From: A37T11 sp964546645
GTDB lineage: Bacteria > Bacteroidota > Bacteroidia > Sphingobacteriales > Sphingobacteriaceae
Direction of reading: 5' to 3'
DNA: 21,582 nt
Assembly (NCBI GenBank): GCA_964546645.1
Contig: CAZJKM010000043.1
Span: 1 to 21,582, forward strand
Within the stretch, counting starts at the first letter, position 1. Each line of letters opens with the position of its first letter. The position numbers and the translations under genes were made by a program. Below are positions 7,845-14,876 of this stretch, piece by piece. The notes beneath the pieces are model-generated. The model was not told the origin of the DNA. It saw only the letters and a list, made by a program, of their open reading frames with translations, and did not search any database.

Positions 7845-8900
7845 ATGGAATTAGGAATAAGTATGTTTGGCGACCTGTATCAGGATGGATCGGGGCAATA
7901 CATGCCGGCGCAACAGCGTCTGCAGGAGTTAATCAGCGAAATAAAATTAGCAGACGAAATCGGATTGGATGCATTCGGGATCGGCGAGCATCACCGGAAG
8001 GACTACGCTGTTCCCAGTCCGGAGATCATTCTGGCGGCAGCGTCCACCGTCACCAGGAATATAAAACTGGGGAGCGCAGTGACGGTACTGAGCTCTTCTG
8101 ATCCGGTGAAGGTCTATCAGAATTTTGCGATGATCGACCTGCTATCGAACGGACGGGCGGAACTCATGGTGGGCCGGGGGAGTTTTACCGAATCATTTCC
8201 GCTCTTCGGATACCGGCTGAGTGACTACAATGCCCTTTTTGAAGAAAAACTGGATCTCCTGTTAACCATCAATGAAAAGGAGCTTATCACCTGGACGGGG
8301 AAACTGCGGCCTTCGCTGACTGACCAATATGTGCTCCCCAGAGCGGTGGACAACCGACTGAAGATCTGGATCGCTGCCGGCGGGACCCCCGAGTCAGTGG
8401 CGCGGGCCGGGCGGCTGGGACTGCCGCTGGTCATTGCGGTCATTGGCGGATATCCAAGACAATTTACGCCATTGTTCCGGCTATACAAAGAAGAGTATCA
8501 GCGTCATGGGCACTCAATAGAGAACTATGCCACCGGTCTGCATGCCCATCTGTTCGTCGGTGAGGATAGCAGGAAAGTAGCCGATTTCTATTATCCTTAT
8601 TATGCAAAACAGATGGACAAGATAGGGCGCGACAGAGGCTGGCCTCCCTACCAGCGGCATCAGTTTGATGGGGGGCGGAGCAAGGACGGTGCGCTTTTCG
8701 TGGGGGAACCGGCGGAGATCGTCGACAAGATCCTGATGCAGGCAGAACTATTCGGCCTGACACGGTTCATGGGACATGTTGACGTAGGTGGTCCGCCGCA
8801 TAAAGAACTGATGAAATCCATTGAACTGTTTGGGACGAAAGTGGCCCCTGAGGTGCGTAAGGCACTTGGGCTCCCACGGTTCGGGATGGCTGAAAAATAG
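7845..8900 (+). CDS. LLM-class flavin-dependent oxidoreductase (luciferase-like)
   Basis: 351-residue TIM-barrel flavoprotein of the bacterial-luciferase-like superfamily, expected to use reduced FMN to oxidise an unknown organic substrate in the cytoplasm. Seen: N-terminal MELGISMFGD strand; ADEIGLDAFGIGEHHRKDY, the superfamily's EHH region; a strand-loop segment with TRNIKLGSAVTVLSSSDPVKVYQNFAMIDLLSNGRAELMVGRGSF; and a C-terminal FVGEPAEIVDKIL block typical of these enzymes. It most resembles the subgroup typified by Agrobacterium Atu2307 (LLM_2I7G); this is recalled, not searched. It is complete with no signal peptide. The upstream gene is the truncated methyltransferase (74 nt gap), and the stop lies 8 nt from the convergent DUF5777 gene. 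The substrate is unknown. Confidence 0.88.
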   Translation: MELGISMFGDLYQDGSGQYMPAQQRLQELISEIKLADEIGLDAFGIGEHHRKDYAVPSPEIILAAASTVTRNIKLGSAVTVLSSSDPVKVYQNFAMIDLLSNGRAELMVGRGSFTESFPLFGYRLSDYNALFEEKLDLLLTINEKELITWTGKLRPSLTDQYVLPRAVDNRLKIWIAAGGTPESVARAGRLGLPLVIAVIGGYPRQFTPLFRLYKEEYQRHGHSIENYATGLHAHLFVGEDSRKVADFYYPYYAKQMDKIGRDRGWPPYQRHQFDGGRSKDGALFVGEPAEIVDKILMQAELFGLTRFMGHVDVGGPPHKELMKSIELFGTKVAPEVRKALGLPRFGMAEK

Positions 8901-8908
8901 GGAATCCA

Positions 8909-9844
8909 TCATAACATAAAAGCCCGGGAAATGCTGAACCCCCACCTGAATTGGCCTTTCAGCCAGGAAGAGGTGGTTTCGGGAATGAACTGCATTTCCT
9001 GAATACCGGTGGCGTTGGTAAAGTTAAGATGGAACACATGTCCTCCGGTCTCTATTTCAAATCCGGCTCCCAAGGCATGATAAAAAGGCGTGTTCTGATG
9101 CAGGAGGAACCGGCCTTTGTTATCCGCCGACCGGAAAGACAGAAAATAGTCAGCAACAAACGCCGTTCGCCTGCTTAATTTCAATCGACCGCCCATACCT
9201 AATGCAGCAATGCCATGGTCATCGTATGCAACTACATAATTGCGGTACACATAAACAGGAGATACAAGCAGTGAAAAACCCGGACTGAATTTGCGGGCAA
9301 TGATCAGCTGGCTGACATAGCTGATCCGGTGAGCGAATGAGCGGAAAGAGTGGGGCAGCGTCTTATCCGCTGCTGCGCTTACGCCGCTCACGGTCGCACT
9401 GCCAAAGAAGGTGACAGCAACCGGTACCCGGTTGTCGGTGGTCTGCTGTAATAGCCGGTATTTCAAACTGGTCTCATAGAGCTGTGTAACAGCTGTTGCG
9501 CCTTTCGCCCGTGCAATGCCGACAGTGAGCCGGTCGGTAAGGCCGTATTTGAAGCCGATCTTAATATCAGTGGCATGGTCAAGGCCGAAGAACTGGCTGA
9601 TCCCACCGCTCCGGCCGGCTATATCCCCGAACCGGTGGTCCACACAGAAGTTGAGCTCACGCTGATGCAGGGTTTCGTTCGATTGGCCGTTGATCATCCG
9701 GTCTGATTTAAAGGTAGCGTTTACGCGTTCCCGTATCGTACGGTCCGCTTTGCCGGATAGATGTTCCGATACGGTCTGTGCTCCGGCTGTCAGCGGAAAT
9801 AGTAATCCTATTATCCACCAATGGGTTTTTAAATTGATCTTCAT
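8909..9844 (-). CDS. DUF5777 family outer-membrane beta-barrel protein
   Basis: 311 residues with a signal peptide (about 1-22, ending LTAGAQ). The rest is rich in alternating aromatic/hydrophobic strands: GLTDRLTVGIARAKG, LSLLVSPVYVYRNYV-type pairs, and a final strand ending in Phe-Met-Leu. This is the pattern of a small outer-membrane barrel. The sequence resembles the Bacteroidota DUF5777 family, of unknown function, which often lies next to YceI and cytochrome genes. The start ATG overlaps the YceI stop by ATGA, so it is the last gene of a cytochrome c-YceI-DUF5777 operon. The operon suggests a role in envelope redox or lipid-cofactor handling (inference only). The family call is from memory of its features, moderately sure. 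Confidence 0.72.
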   Translation of the reverse strand: MKINLKTHWWIIGLLFPLTAGAQTVSEHLSGKADRTIRERVNATFKSDRMINGQSNETLHQRELNFCVDHRFGDIAGRSGGISQFFGLDHATDIKIGFKYGLTDRLTVGIARAKGATAVTQLYETSLKYRLLQQTTDNRVPVAVTFFGSATVSGVSAAADKTLPHSFRSFAHRISYVSQLIIARKFSPGFSLLVSPVYVYRNYVVAYDDHGIAALGMGGRLKLSRRTAFVADYFLSFRSADNKGRFLLHQNTPFYHALGAGFEIETGGHVFHLNFTNATGIQEMQFIPETTSSWLKGQFRWGFSISRAFML

Positions 9845-10425
9845 GGGGTCGTTTTGTTGTTATCCTGTAACGGGTAGGTGGCCATAACCTGTACCTCCAC
9901 TACTTCGGCAATGTTTCTGGTGAGCAACCGGGGTATCCTGATCTTGTGGTCTGCGAGGGCAATTTTGAAGGTGGCTGCGGCCGTGATGACCTGGCCGCTG
10001 ACCCGGAGAACGGCTGGTACGCTGTACGTTTTACCAATCCCGTGCAGGGTAAGGCCGCCTGTCACCGTGACGGCATAGCTCCCGTTACGGCCTGTATGGA
10101 TGTCTCCCTGGTAATGGCCCTTGAAAGTGGCAGTAGGATACCGGTCACTTTCAAGGAAGTTTTCGTTGAAATGCTCCTGCATGCGCTTGTTTTTAAAGAT
10201 GAAAGAGCGGATAGGAACCTCAAAACGGATTTCTCCGGTATGGGTATCCAATGATGAAATGACGCGGGTGCTTTTAGCATCAATGTCTTCCAGTGGGGCC
10301 TGCGAAAAAAACGAAATGGATGCTTCCCGGCTTCCAAGAGCAGTTTGTGCCCGGCTCTTGGAAGGGAGGGTATAACCAAAAACCATCAGAATGATCATAT
10401 AGTTTATCAGCGGCATGTTTATCAT
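9841..10425 (-). CDS. YceI family protein, periplasmic
   Basis: 194-residue exported protein. The signal peptide is about 1-27 (MINMPLINYMIILMV... ending KSRAQ). YceI proteins form an elongated lipocalin-like barrel that binds polyisoprenoid lipids. Seen: SISFFSQAPLEDIDAKSTRVISSLDTHTGEIRFEVPIRSFIFKNKRMQEHFNENFLESDRYPTATFKG, the standard YceI core, with the usual MQEHFNENFLES-type helix and the YPTATFKG strand; then GGLTLHGIGK and a final strand region. It sits 22 nt after the cytochrome gene and overlaps the DUF5777 gene by 4 bp. YceI genes neighbouring cytochromes are frequent in this phylum. The ligand in this organism is unknown. Confidence 0.9.
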   Translation of the reverse strand: MINMPLINYMIILMVFGYTLPSKSRAQTALGSREASISFFSQAPLEDIDAKSTRVISSLDTHTGEIRFEVPIRSFIFKNKRMQEHFNENFLESDRYPTATFKGHYQGDIHTGRNGSYAVTVTGGLTLHGIGKTYSVPAVLRVSGQVITAAATFKIALADHKIRIPRLLTRNIAEVVEVQVMATYPLQDNNKTTP

Positions 10426-10447
10426 AACATTAAGTTATTATTATCAG

Positions 10448-10828
10448 TTATTTTACAGGTGCGCCTTTGTCGATCCATGCTTTCAGCAGATCGTATTGTT
10501 CGGTGGTCAGCGAGCCGCCCTTTGGCATGGTACGGGCAACAATGGCTACCTGATTGATCCTGCCGAGATTGTCTGACACGGAGCCGTATCCGGTGTATAT
10601 CCATCTGCCTGCGCCTTCTCCACCGATACTGTGACAACTGGCGCAGTTGTTCTGGAACAGATCGCGGCCAAAGTTCTCAAAGGTGACATTGGCCGGTGTT
10701 ACAGGTCCCTCGTCACCGTCACCCGGATTTTGGAGTGGCGGGTCGGCTTTGTCTTTGGTGCATTGTGCCAGTACGATTACCCATGACAGCAGGATGCCCA
10801 TTGTTTTTATTGTGCTGCTGTTTATCAT
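10448..10828 (-). CDS. c-type cytochrome lipoprotein
   Basis: 126-residue mono-heme cytochrome c, probably membrane-anchored by a lipid. Residues 1-23 form a lipoprotein signal with lipobox LAQC (Cys23). An acidic/proline linker follows, then heme-binding CASCH (62-66) and a probable axial Met101 in MPKGG. The C-terminal helix is YDLLKAWIDKG, typical of small cytochrome c domains. I chose the ATG at 10828 because it gives a proper lipoprotein signal. The frame is open further upstream, and an in-frame ATG at 10892 has a GGAGG six bases before it, but that start would put 21 polar residues ahead of the signal. First gene of the cytochrome-YceI-DUF5777 operon, divergent from the sigma factor gene. 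Probably passes electrons in the periplasm; the partner is unknown. Confidence 0.85.
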   Translation of the reverse strand: MINSSTIKTMGILLSWVIVLAQCTKDKADPPLQNPGDGDEGPVTPANVTFENFGRDLFQNNCASCHSIGGEGAGRWIYTGYGSVSDNLGRINQVAIVARTMPKGGSLTTEQYDLLKAWIDKGAPVK

Positions 10829-10975
10829 ATTTAGTTTGTTTTGTCGTCCTTGTTTCGGATCTTGTACCCAATACGCAGCGGGATCGGACATCAGTTGCCT
10901 CCGTTTTTTATTTTTTTTCCGGGGCAACCTTTTGCGGATACGATACGTATTGTACAGCATGAAAGGAGCCTGCAT
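10829..10975. promoter_or_regulatory. Divergent intergenic region, cytochrome operon / sigma factor
   Basis: 147 bp separating two divergent starts, so promoters in both directions are expected here. I find no good TTTG / TAnnTTTG pair on either strand. A T-rich tract (10904-10918) and the strong Shine-Dalgarno at 10963-10968 are the only obvious elements. The sigma factor may itself read one of these promoters (inference). Confidence 0.4.
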
Positions 10976-11557
10976 TTGGAAAAAGATTCTCCGCAAGAAC
11001 ACCTTCTGAAACTTATTGACGGATGCATCCGTGGCAGGAAAGAAAGCCAGTATGCGCTGTACCGGTATTTTTATGGATTTGCTATGAGTATATGCCTGCG
11101 TTTTGCCAGTGACCGACAGGACGCGTCGGCCATCCTGAACGAAGGTTTTTTCAAGATATTTACGCGCATCAGCAGCTATGATCCCGATAGGTCCATAGAG
11201 GCATGGATCGCAGCGATCATGAAAAACACGGCCATCGATTATTACCGGATGCATCTGCGGTTCAATGGCCATGAAGATATCAACGATCACCAGCATCTTG
11301 GCACCGAAGCAGTGGTTTACGGCAGGCTGGCCTATCAGGATCTGTTGGTAATGGTACAACAGCTCACGCCGGCTTATCGTGCCGTGTTCAATCTATATGC
11401 CATCGACGGGCATACGCATGAGGAGATTGCCGCCATGCTCGGTATCTCTGTCGGTACCTCTAAATCAAATCTTTTCAAAGCCAGGCTGAAGCTAAAGGAA
11501 ATGTTGCGCGCTTATGACGGACATGAAACATGGGAAGGGACGGGCAGGACAAGTTAG
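10976..11557 (+). CDS. RNA polymerase sigma-70 family (ECF-like) factor
   Basis: 193-residue alternative sigma factor that would direct RNA polymerase to its own promoter set. Region 2 spans about residues 22-92 (ALYRYFYGFAMSICLRF, then DASAILNEGFFKIFTRISSYDP and WIAAIMKNTAIDYYR). Region 4 spans about 122-176 (LTPAYRAVFNLYAIDGHTHEEIAAMLGISVGTSKSNLFKARLKLK), the typical helix-turn-helix. I placed the start at TTG 10976: it has AAGGAG seven bases upstream and gives MEKDSPQEHLLKLIDG, the usual length. An ATG at 10841 in frame would add 45 residues unlike any sigma factor. Followed after 36 nt by a membrane protein, the common Bacteroidota arrangement of ECF factor plus regulator or barrel. Target genes are unknown; the divergent cytochrome operon is a candidate. 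Confidence 0.9.
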   Translation: MEKDSPQEHLLKLIDGCIRGRKESQYALYRYFYGFAMSICLRFASDRQDASAILNEGFFKIFTRISSYDPDRSIEAWIAAIMKNTAIDYYRMHLRFNGHEDINDHQHLGTEAVVYGRLAYQDLLVMVQQLTPAYRAVFNLYAIDGHTHEEIAAMLGISVGTSKSNLFKARLKLKEMLRAYDGHETWEGTGRTS

Positions 11558-11593
11558 ATCAGCGATAATGACAGATATAAATACAGATAAGTG

Positions 11594-12739
11594 ATGAACA
11601 ACGAAGATAACGAGATCGACCAGCTATTCCGGAACGGCCTTCGTGTGTTTCCCGTCACGTTCAAGGAAGCAGACTGGGAACGGATGAAAAACCGGATGCG
11701 TCGCCGCCGGCGTTTCTACCGCTATCTGGTATGGACCGCGGTTGTGAGCAGCGCTTCGGCCGCTTTATTGCTCCTTGTGTACAACCTGTTTGAACCGGCC
11801 GGTATACAACCGGCAACGGTCAGGAATGAGATAGCTGCGAAGGAGAATAAGGACGATGTGGAATCTGCTCCGGACAAAAAAGAGATTGAAAAAGCAACGG
11901 TGCACCTCCGGGTCCCGAAGGTACACTCTCCATCCGCTCAGTGGGCCACGGGTGAAACAGGCCGGGTGAAGAAACAGCTGCACTATGTATCGGTCACACC
12001 ATTACCGAAAGCACTGCCGTCAGGAAACGGTGACATGACTACCCGGTTTGTCACCAGTCCCGTATTGCCGGCGGATAGTCCGTTGGGAGCAACAACCTAC
12101 CGGCAAAGACGACCTGTCCTTTCAATGGCCGTACTGGCCGCGCCTGATCTTACCGGTACCCGTCTGGCCGGACAGGACCGCCTGAGTATGAATGCGGGTG
12201 TCATGGCAAACGTGTCCATTACCGATCGGCTGAGTGTCACCACCGGCATCATGTATGCGAAAAAGTATTATCATACGGATTTTTCCACGTACAATCCCCA
12301 ATCATCCTCCGCATTTAAATATACGCAGCCCCGCACGGTGGACGCCGATTGTGATGTACTGGACATGCCGGTCAATATAAACTATGCGTTGTATCGGAGA
12401 GGCAGGAATACCCTGCTGTTATCGGGCGGTTTATCCAGTTATTTCATGCTGAAAGAACGCTACCGGTTTGTCTACGACGCAAATCCGGAAGCCAGCCCTT
12501 ATTATTATCCGCAGGAACAGAAAGTCTACCATCAGGAAGTCCACCATCAGAATAACCATATCATGGGAATTGCGAATGTGAGCCTTATACTGAAACGGCA
12601 AATAGGTGGCCGTACGGCTGTGAGTGTGCAACCATTTCTGAAAGTGCCGCTCAGTCCGGTAGGGTATGGCCGGGTTCCCCTGTTTTCAGGCGGGATCGCC
12701 ATCTCGGCAGAGATGGACCTGTTGCGTCGCCATAAATAA
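11594..12739 (+). CDS. Single-pass membrane protein with barrel-like C-terminal domain, sigma-linked
   Basis: 381 residues from ATG 11594 (a GTG sits immediately upstream in frame). Residues 1-42 are charged, with an Arg-rich run before the membrane helix at about 43-65. Next comes a low-complexity linker (about 66-165). The C-terminal half (about 175-381) is strand-rich: LSMNAGVMANVSITDRLSVTTGIMYAKKYY, then VLDMPVNINYALYRRGRNTLLLSGGLSSYFMLKERYRF, as in outer-membrane beta-barrel-fold domains of Bacteroidota. This layout (cytoplasmic segment, one helix, periplasmic beta domain) right after an ECF sigma gene suggests an anti-sigma-like or signal-receiving role, but no classical anti-sigma motif is visible. 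The function is not recognised; the topology is moderately sure. Confidence 0.75.
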   Translation: MNNEDNEIDQLFRNGLRVFPVTFKEADWERMKNRMRRRRRFYRYLVWTAVVSSASAALLLLVYNLFEPAGIQPATVRNEIAAKENKDDVESAPDKKEIEKATVHLRVPKVHSPSAQWATGETGRVKKQLHYVSVTPLPKALPSGNGDMTTRFVTSPVLPADSPLGATTYRQRRPVLSMAVLAAPDLTGTRLAGQDRLSMNAGVMANVSITDRLSVTTGIMYAKKYYHTDFSTYNPQSSSAFKYTQPRTVDADCDVLDMPVNINYALYRRGRNTLLLSGGLSSYFMLKERYRFVYDANPEASPYYYPQEQKVYHQEVHHQNNHIMGIANVSLILKRQIGGRTAVSVQPFLKVPLSPVGYGRVPLFSGGIAISAEMDLLRRHK

Positions 12740-12772
12740 TAGTGCGTACAAAAGAGAAAAAGAAAAATATTT

Positions 12773-12803
12773 CTTGCATACTTAACACTGTTAAGTATAT
12801 TTG
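12773..12803 (+). promoter_or_regulatory. Promoter of the tetR-efflux operon
   Basis: CTTG (12773-12776, three of four -33 bases), a spacer of exactly 19 nt, then TATATTTG (12796-12803, exact TAnnTTTG). The predicted start near 12810 lies only about ten bases from the tetR ATG at 12819, giving a very short leader. The spacer is almost filled by the palindromic operator. Confidence 0.7.
12778..12798. promoter_or_regulatory. Palindromic operator O1 for the TetR regulator
   Basis: Perfect 21-bp palindrome: half-site ATACTTAACA, central C, then the exact inverse. It lies between the -33 and -7 elements and overlaps the first three bases of the latter, where a bound repressor would block RNA polymerase. 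The placement directly before a tetR gene makes self-repression likely; binding itself is inferred. Confidence 0.8.
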
Positions 12804-12818
12804 CAGCGTTATTATATT

Positions 12819-13457
12819 ATGGGAATCAAAGAGAGAAAAGAACGCCATCGGGAAGATCTGAAGCAGCGTATCCTGGACGCGGCCAAGAAATTGTTTATGA
12901 AACATGGCTACGAGGCGACCACCATCCGGAAGATAGCCGCTGAGATCGAATTCAGTCCCACCACCATTTATCTGTATTATAAAGATAAAAACGATATGCT
13001 GTACGCCCTGCATCAGGAAGGTTTTTTGGTGCTGGGCAAACAGATGCAGCCATTGGTGCAAGTGGATCATCCCTTTGAGCGTCTGAAAGCAATGGGGCGC
13101 GAGTACCTGCGGTTTGCGCTGGAAAACAGTGATTTTTACGAATTGATGTTTGTCATGAAAGAGCCGATACAGTGGTTGGAGGACCATTGCGGGCCGGAAC
13201 AATGGGAAGAAGGCGTGGCGGTGTTTGACTTTCTGTTGCAAACGGTGCAGCAGTGTATGGAACTGGGATATTTTAAAGGTCACGACCCGCAGACCTTCTC
13301 GCTGTGGGTGTGGTCAGCCGTGCATGGCCTGTGTACGTTGCATATGCACGGCCACCTCGGTCACGTCGCAAAGATAAAACTCGGAGCAACGGAACAGGAC
13401 GATCTGATGCCGGCGGCATTTGAGAGTTTTATCCGTTTTCTTGATCACGCGAAATAA
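12819..13457 (+). CDS. TetR/AcrR family transcriptional regulator
   Basis: 212-residue DNA-binding regulator, probably the ligand-released repressor of the efflux operon it heads. The N-terminal TetR domain: QRILDAAKKLFMKHGYEATTIRKIAAEIEFSPTTIYLYYKDKNDMLYAL, with the helix-turn-helix at about 35-54. The remaining 150 residues are a helical ligand-binding/dimer domain with many Phe, Met and Trp, fitting a hydrophobic ligand. The start is the ATG at 12819; an in-frame TTG at 12801 lies inside the -7 box and is rejected. A perfect palindrome in its own promoter and further copies just after its stop point to control of itself and of tolC. The inducer is unknown. Confidence 0.93.
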   Translation: MGIKERKERHREDLKQRILDAAKKLFMKHGYEATTIRKIAAEIEFSPTTIYLYYKDKNDMLYALHQEGFLVLGKQMQPLVQVDHPFERLKAMGREYLRFALENSDFYELMFVMKEPIQWLEDHCGPEQWEEGVAVFDFLLQTVQQCMELGYFKGHDPQTFSLWVWSAVHGLCTLHMHGHLGHVAKIKLGATEQDDLMPAAFESFIRFLDHAK

Positions 13458-13473
13458 TTCTTTTATGATGAGG

Positions 13474-13486
13474 TTAACACTGTTAA
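13474..13486. promoter_or_regulatory. Second operator core O2 before tolC
   Basis: TTAACACTGTTAA, a 13-bp perfect palindrome identical to the centre of O1. It lies 16 nt after the tetR stop and directly before the preferred tolC start. Confidence 0.6.
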
Positions 13487-13488
13487 TA

Positions 13489-14871
13489 ATGAGAACAGTA
13501 TTAAGTATACGGGTGTGGCTGATGAGTATTATACTTTTTATCGGGCCCGGTACGGCGGCGAATGCGCAGGGTCCGCTGGAGATCTATCTGGCCGAAGGCC
13601 TTCAGAACAATATCGTAGTTCAGCAAAAACACGTTTCGCTGGATAAGGCGTTATTGGCATTACAGACCGCGAAGAGTAGGTACCTGCCTTCCGTGGTTTT
13701 GCAGACAACATACCAGACGGGTGAAGGAGGCCGAGATATACCGTTGCCACTTGGTGACCTGCTGAATAACGCCTACGCAACACTGAACCAGCTGACAAAC
13801 AGCCAGCAGTTTCCACAGTTGGAAAACCAATCGGTCAACTTTTTTCCACGCAATTTTTATGATGCGAAGATCCGTACCTCCATGCCGTTGTTCAACAGGG
13901 ATATCGCCTATAGCAAGCAGATCAGCGAGCGGCAGATCGCACTGCAGGAATATGAACTGGAAACCTATCGCCGTGAACTGGTAAAAGACATAAAGGCAGC
14001 CTATTTTAACTATCTGAGTGCGGTGCAGGCGGTGCAGATCCGTGAGTCGGCCCTGGGGCTGGCTAAGGAAGGCAAACGGGTAAATGAAAAGCTGGTGGAA
14101 AGCGGCAAGGGATTGCCGGCCTATGTATTGCGGGCTGACAGCGAGATCGCTGCTGCGGAGGCACAGCTGACAAAAGCGCGTCAGCAGACGATGGATGCCA
14201 GGCTGTATTTCAATATGCTGCTGAACCGGGAGGGTGACGCGGCCATTGATACGGCATTTGACCGCGATGCGGCGCTGGACGGCATACAGGTGCAGCTTGC
14301 CGGCATCCCGTCCGCCGAAAGCCGTGAAGAACTGAAGTCATTGCGGGAGTACATTGCACTGAATGAGACCGTACTGAAGATGAACAAACAGTTCCTGTTG
14401 CCGAAGCTGAACGGCTTTGTGGACATCGGTTCGCAGGCCGAGGGTTTTCGTTTCAACCAGCAGAGCCGCTACTACCTGGCCGGGTTGCAGCTGGACATTC
14501 CGTTATTCTCCGGAAACCGGAATCGCCTGAAAATAAAGGAAACCGAACTGGGCCTGCTGGATGCACAACTGCACCTCGAACAGGTACAGCGGCAGTTACA
14601 GCTCAGCAGCAGCGTGTCTATGAATAACCTGCGGTCTGCCTGGGATACCTACCGGTCGTCCCTCACGCAGCTCCGGGCAGCCGAAAGTTACCAGCGCCTG
14701 ATCGAACGTGGTTATCAGGCGGGTGCACATACTTATATGGAGACCATTGACGCCCGTAACCAACTGACAGCCGCGCGTATGGCAACCATGATCAATGGTT
14801 ACCAGGTACTGCAGGCCGCTGCCGGACTGGAACGGGAAACAGCGGCATATACATTCCCCATCAATCAATAA
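13489..14871 (+). CDS. TolC family outer-membrane efflux protein
   Basis: Outer-membrane channel component of the tripartite efflux pump. 460 residues from ATG 13489, giving a good signal peptide (MRTVLSIRVWLMSIILFIG, cut after TAANAQ). Other in-frame ATGs lie at 13465, 13468 and 13522; the start is uncertain because operator copies O2 and O3 overlap this region. Seen: two TolC repeats with long helices (IYLAEGLQNNIVVQQKHVSLDKALLALQTAKSRYLPSV; later LELGLLDAQLHLEQVQRQLQL-like helices), the SMPLFN and LDIPLFSGN strands that line the barrel in each half, and a helix ending MINGYQVLQAAAGLERETAAY. A stop five bases before the membrane-fusion gene indicates one operon. The exported substrate is unknown. 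Confidence 0.93.
   Translation: MRTVLSIRVWLMSIILFIGPGTAANAQGPLEIYLAEGLQNNIVVQQKHVSLDKALLALQTAKSRYLPSVVLQTTYQTGEGGRDIPLPLGDLLNNAYATLNQLTNSQQFPQLENQSVNFFPRNFYDAKIRTSMPLFNRDIAYSKQISERQIALQEYELETYRRELVKDIKAAYFNYLSAVQAVQIRESALGLAKEGKRVNEKLVESGKGLPAYVLRADSEIAAAEAQLTKARQQTMDARLYFNMLLNREGDAAIDTAFDRDAALDGIQVQLAGIPSAESREELKSLREYIALNETVLKMNKQFLLPKLNGFVDIGSQAEGFRFNQQSRYYLAGLQLDIPLFSGNRNRLKIKETELGLLDAQLHLEQVQRQLQLSSSVSMNNLRSAWDTYRSSLTQLRAAESYQRLIERGYQAGAHTYMETIDARNQLTAARMATMINGYQVLQAAAGLERETAAYTFPINQ
13494..13508. promoter_or_regulatory. Third operator-like site O3 at the tolC start
   Basis: AACAGTATTAAGTAT matches 13 of 15 positions of the right part of O1. It starts 8 nt after O2, inside the tolC signal-peptide codons if translation starts at 13489, and upstream of the start if it is 13522. 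The left half is not conserved. Confidence 0.4.
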
Positions 14872-14876
14872 ACACC

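Noticed and set aside
10829..11359. Long N-terminal extension of the cytochrome frame
   Set aside because: It overlaps the sigma factor gene and places long polar sequence before a clear lipoprotein signal.
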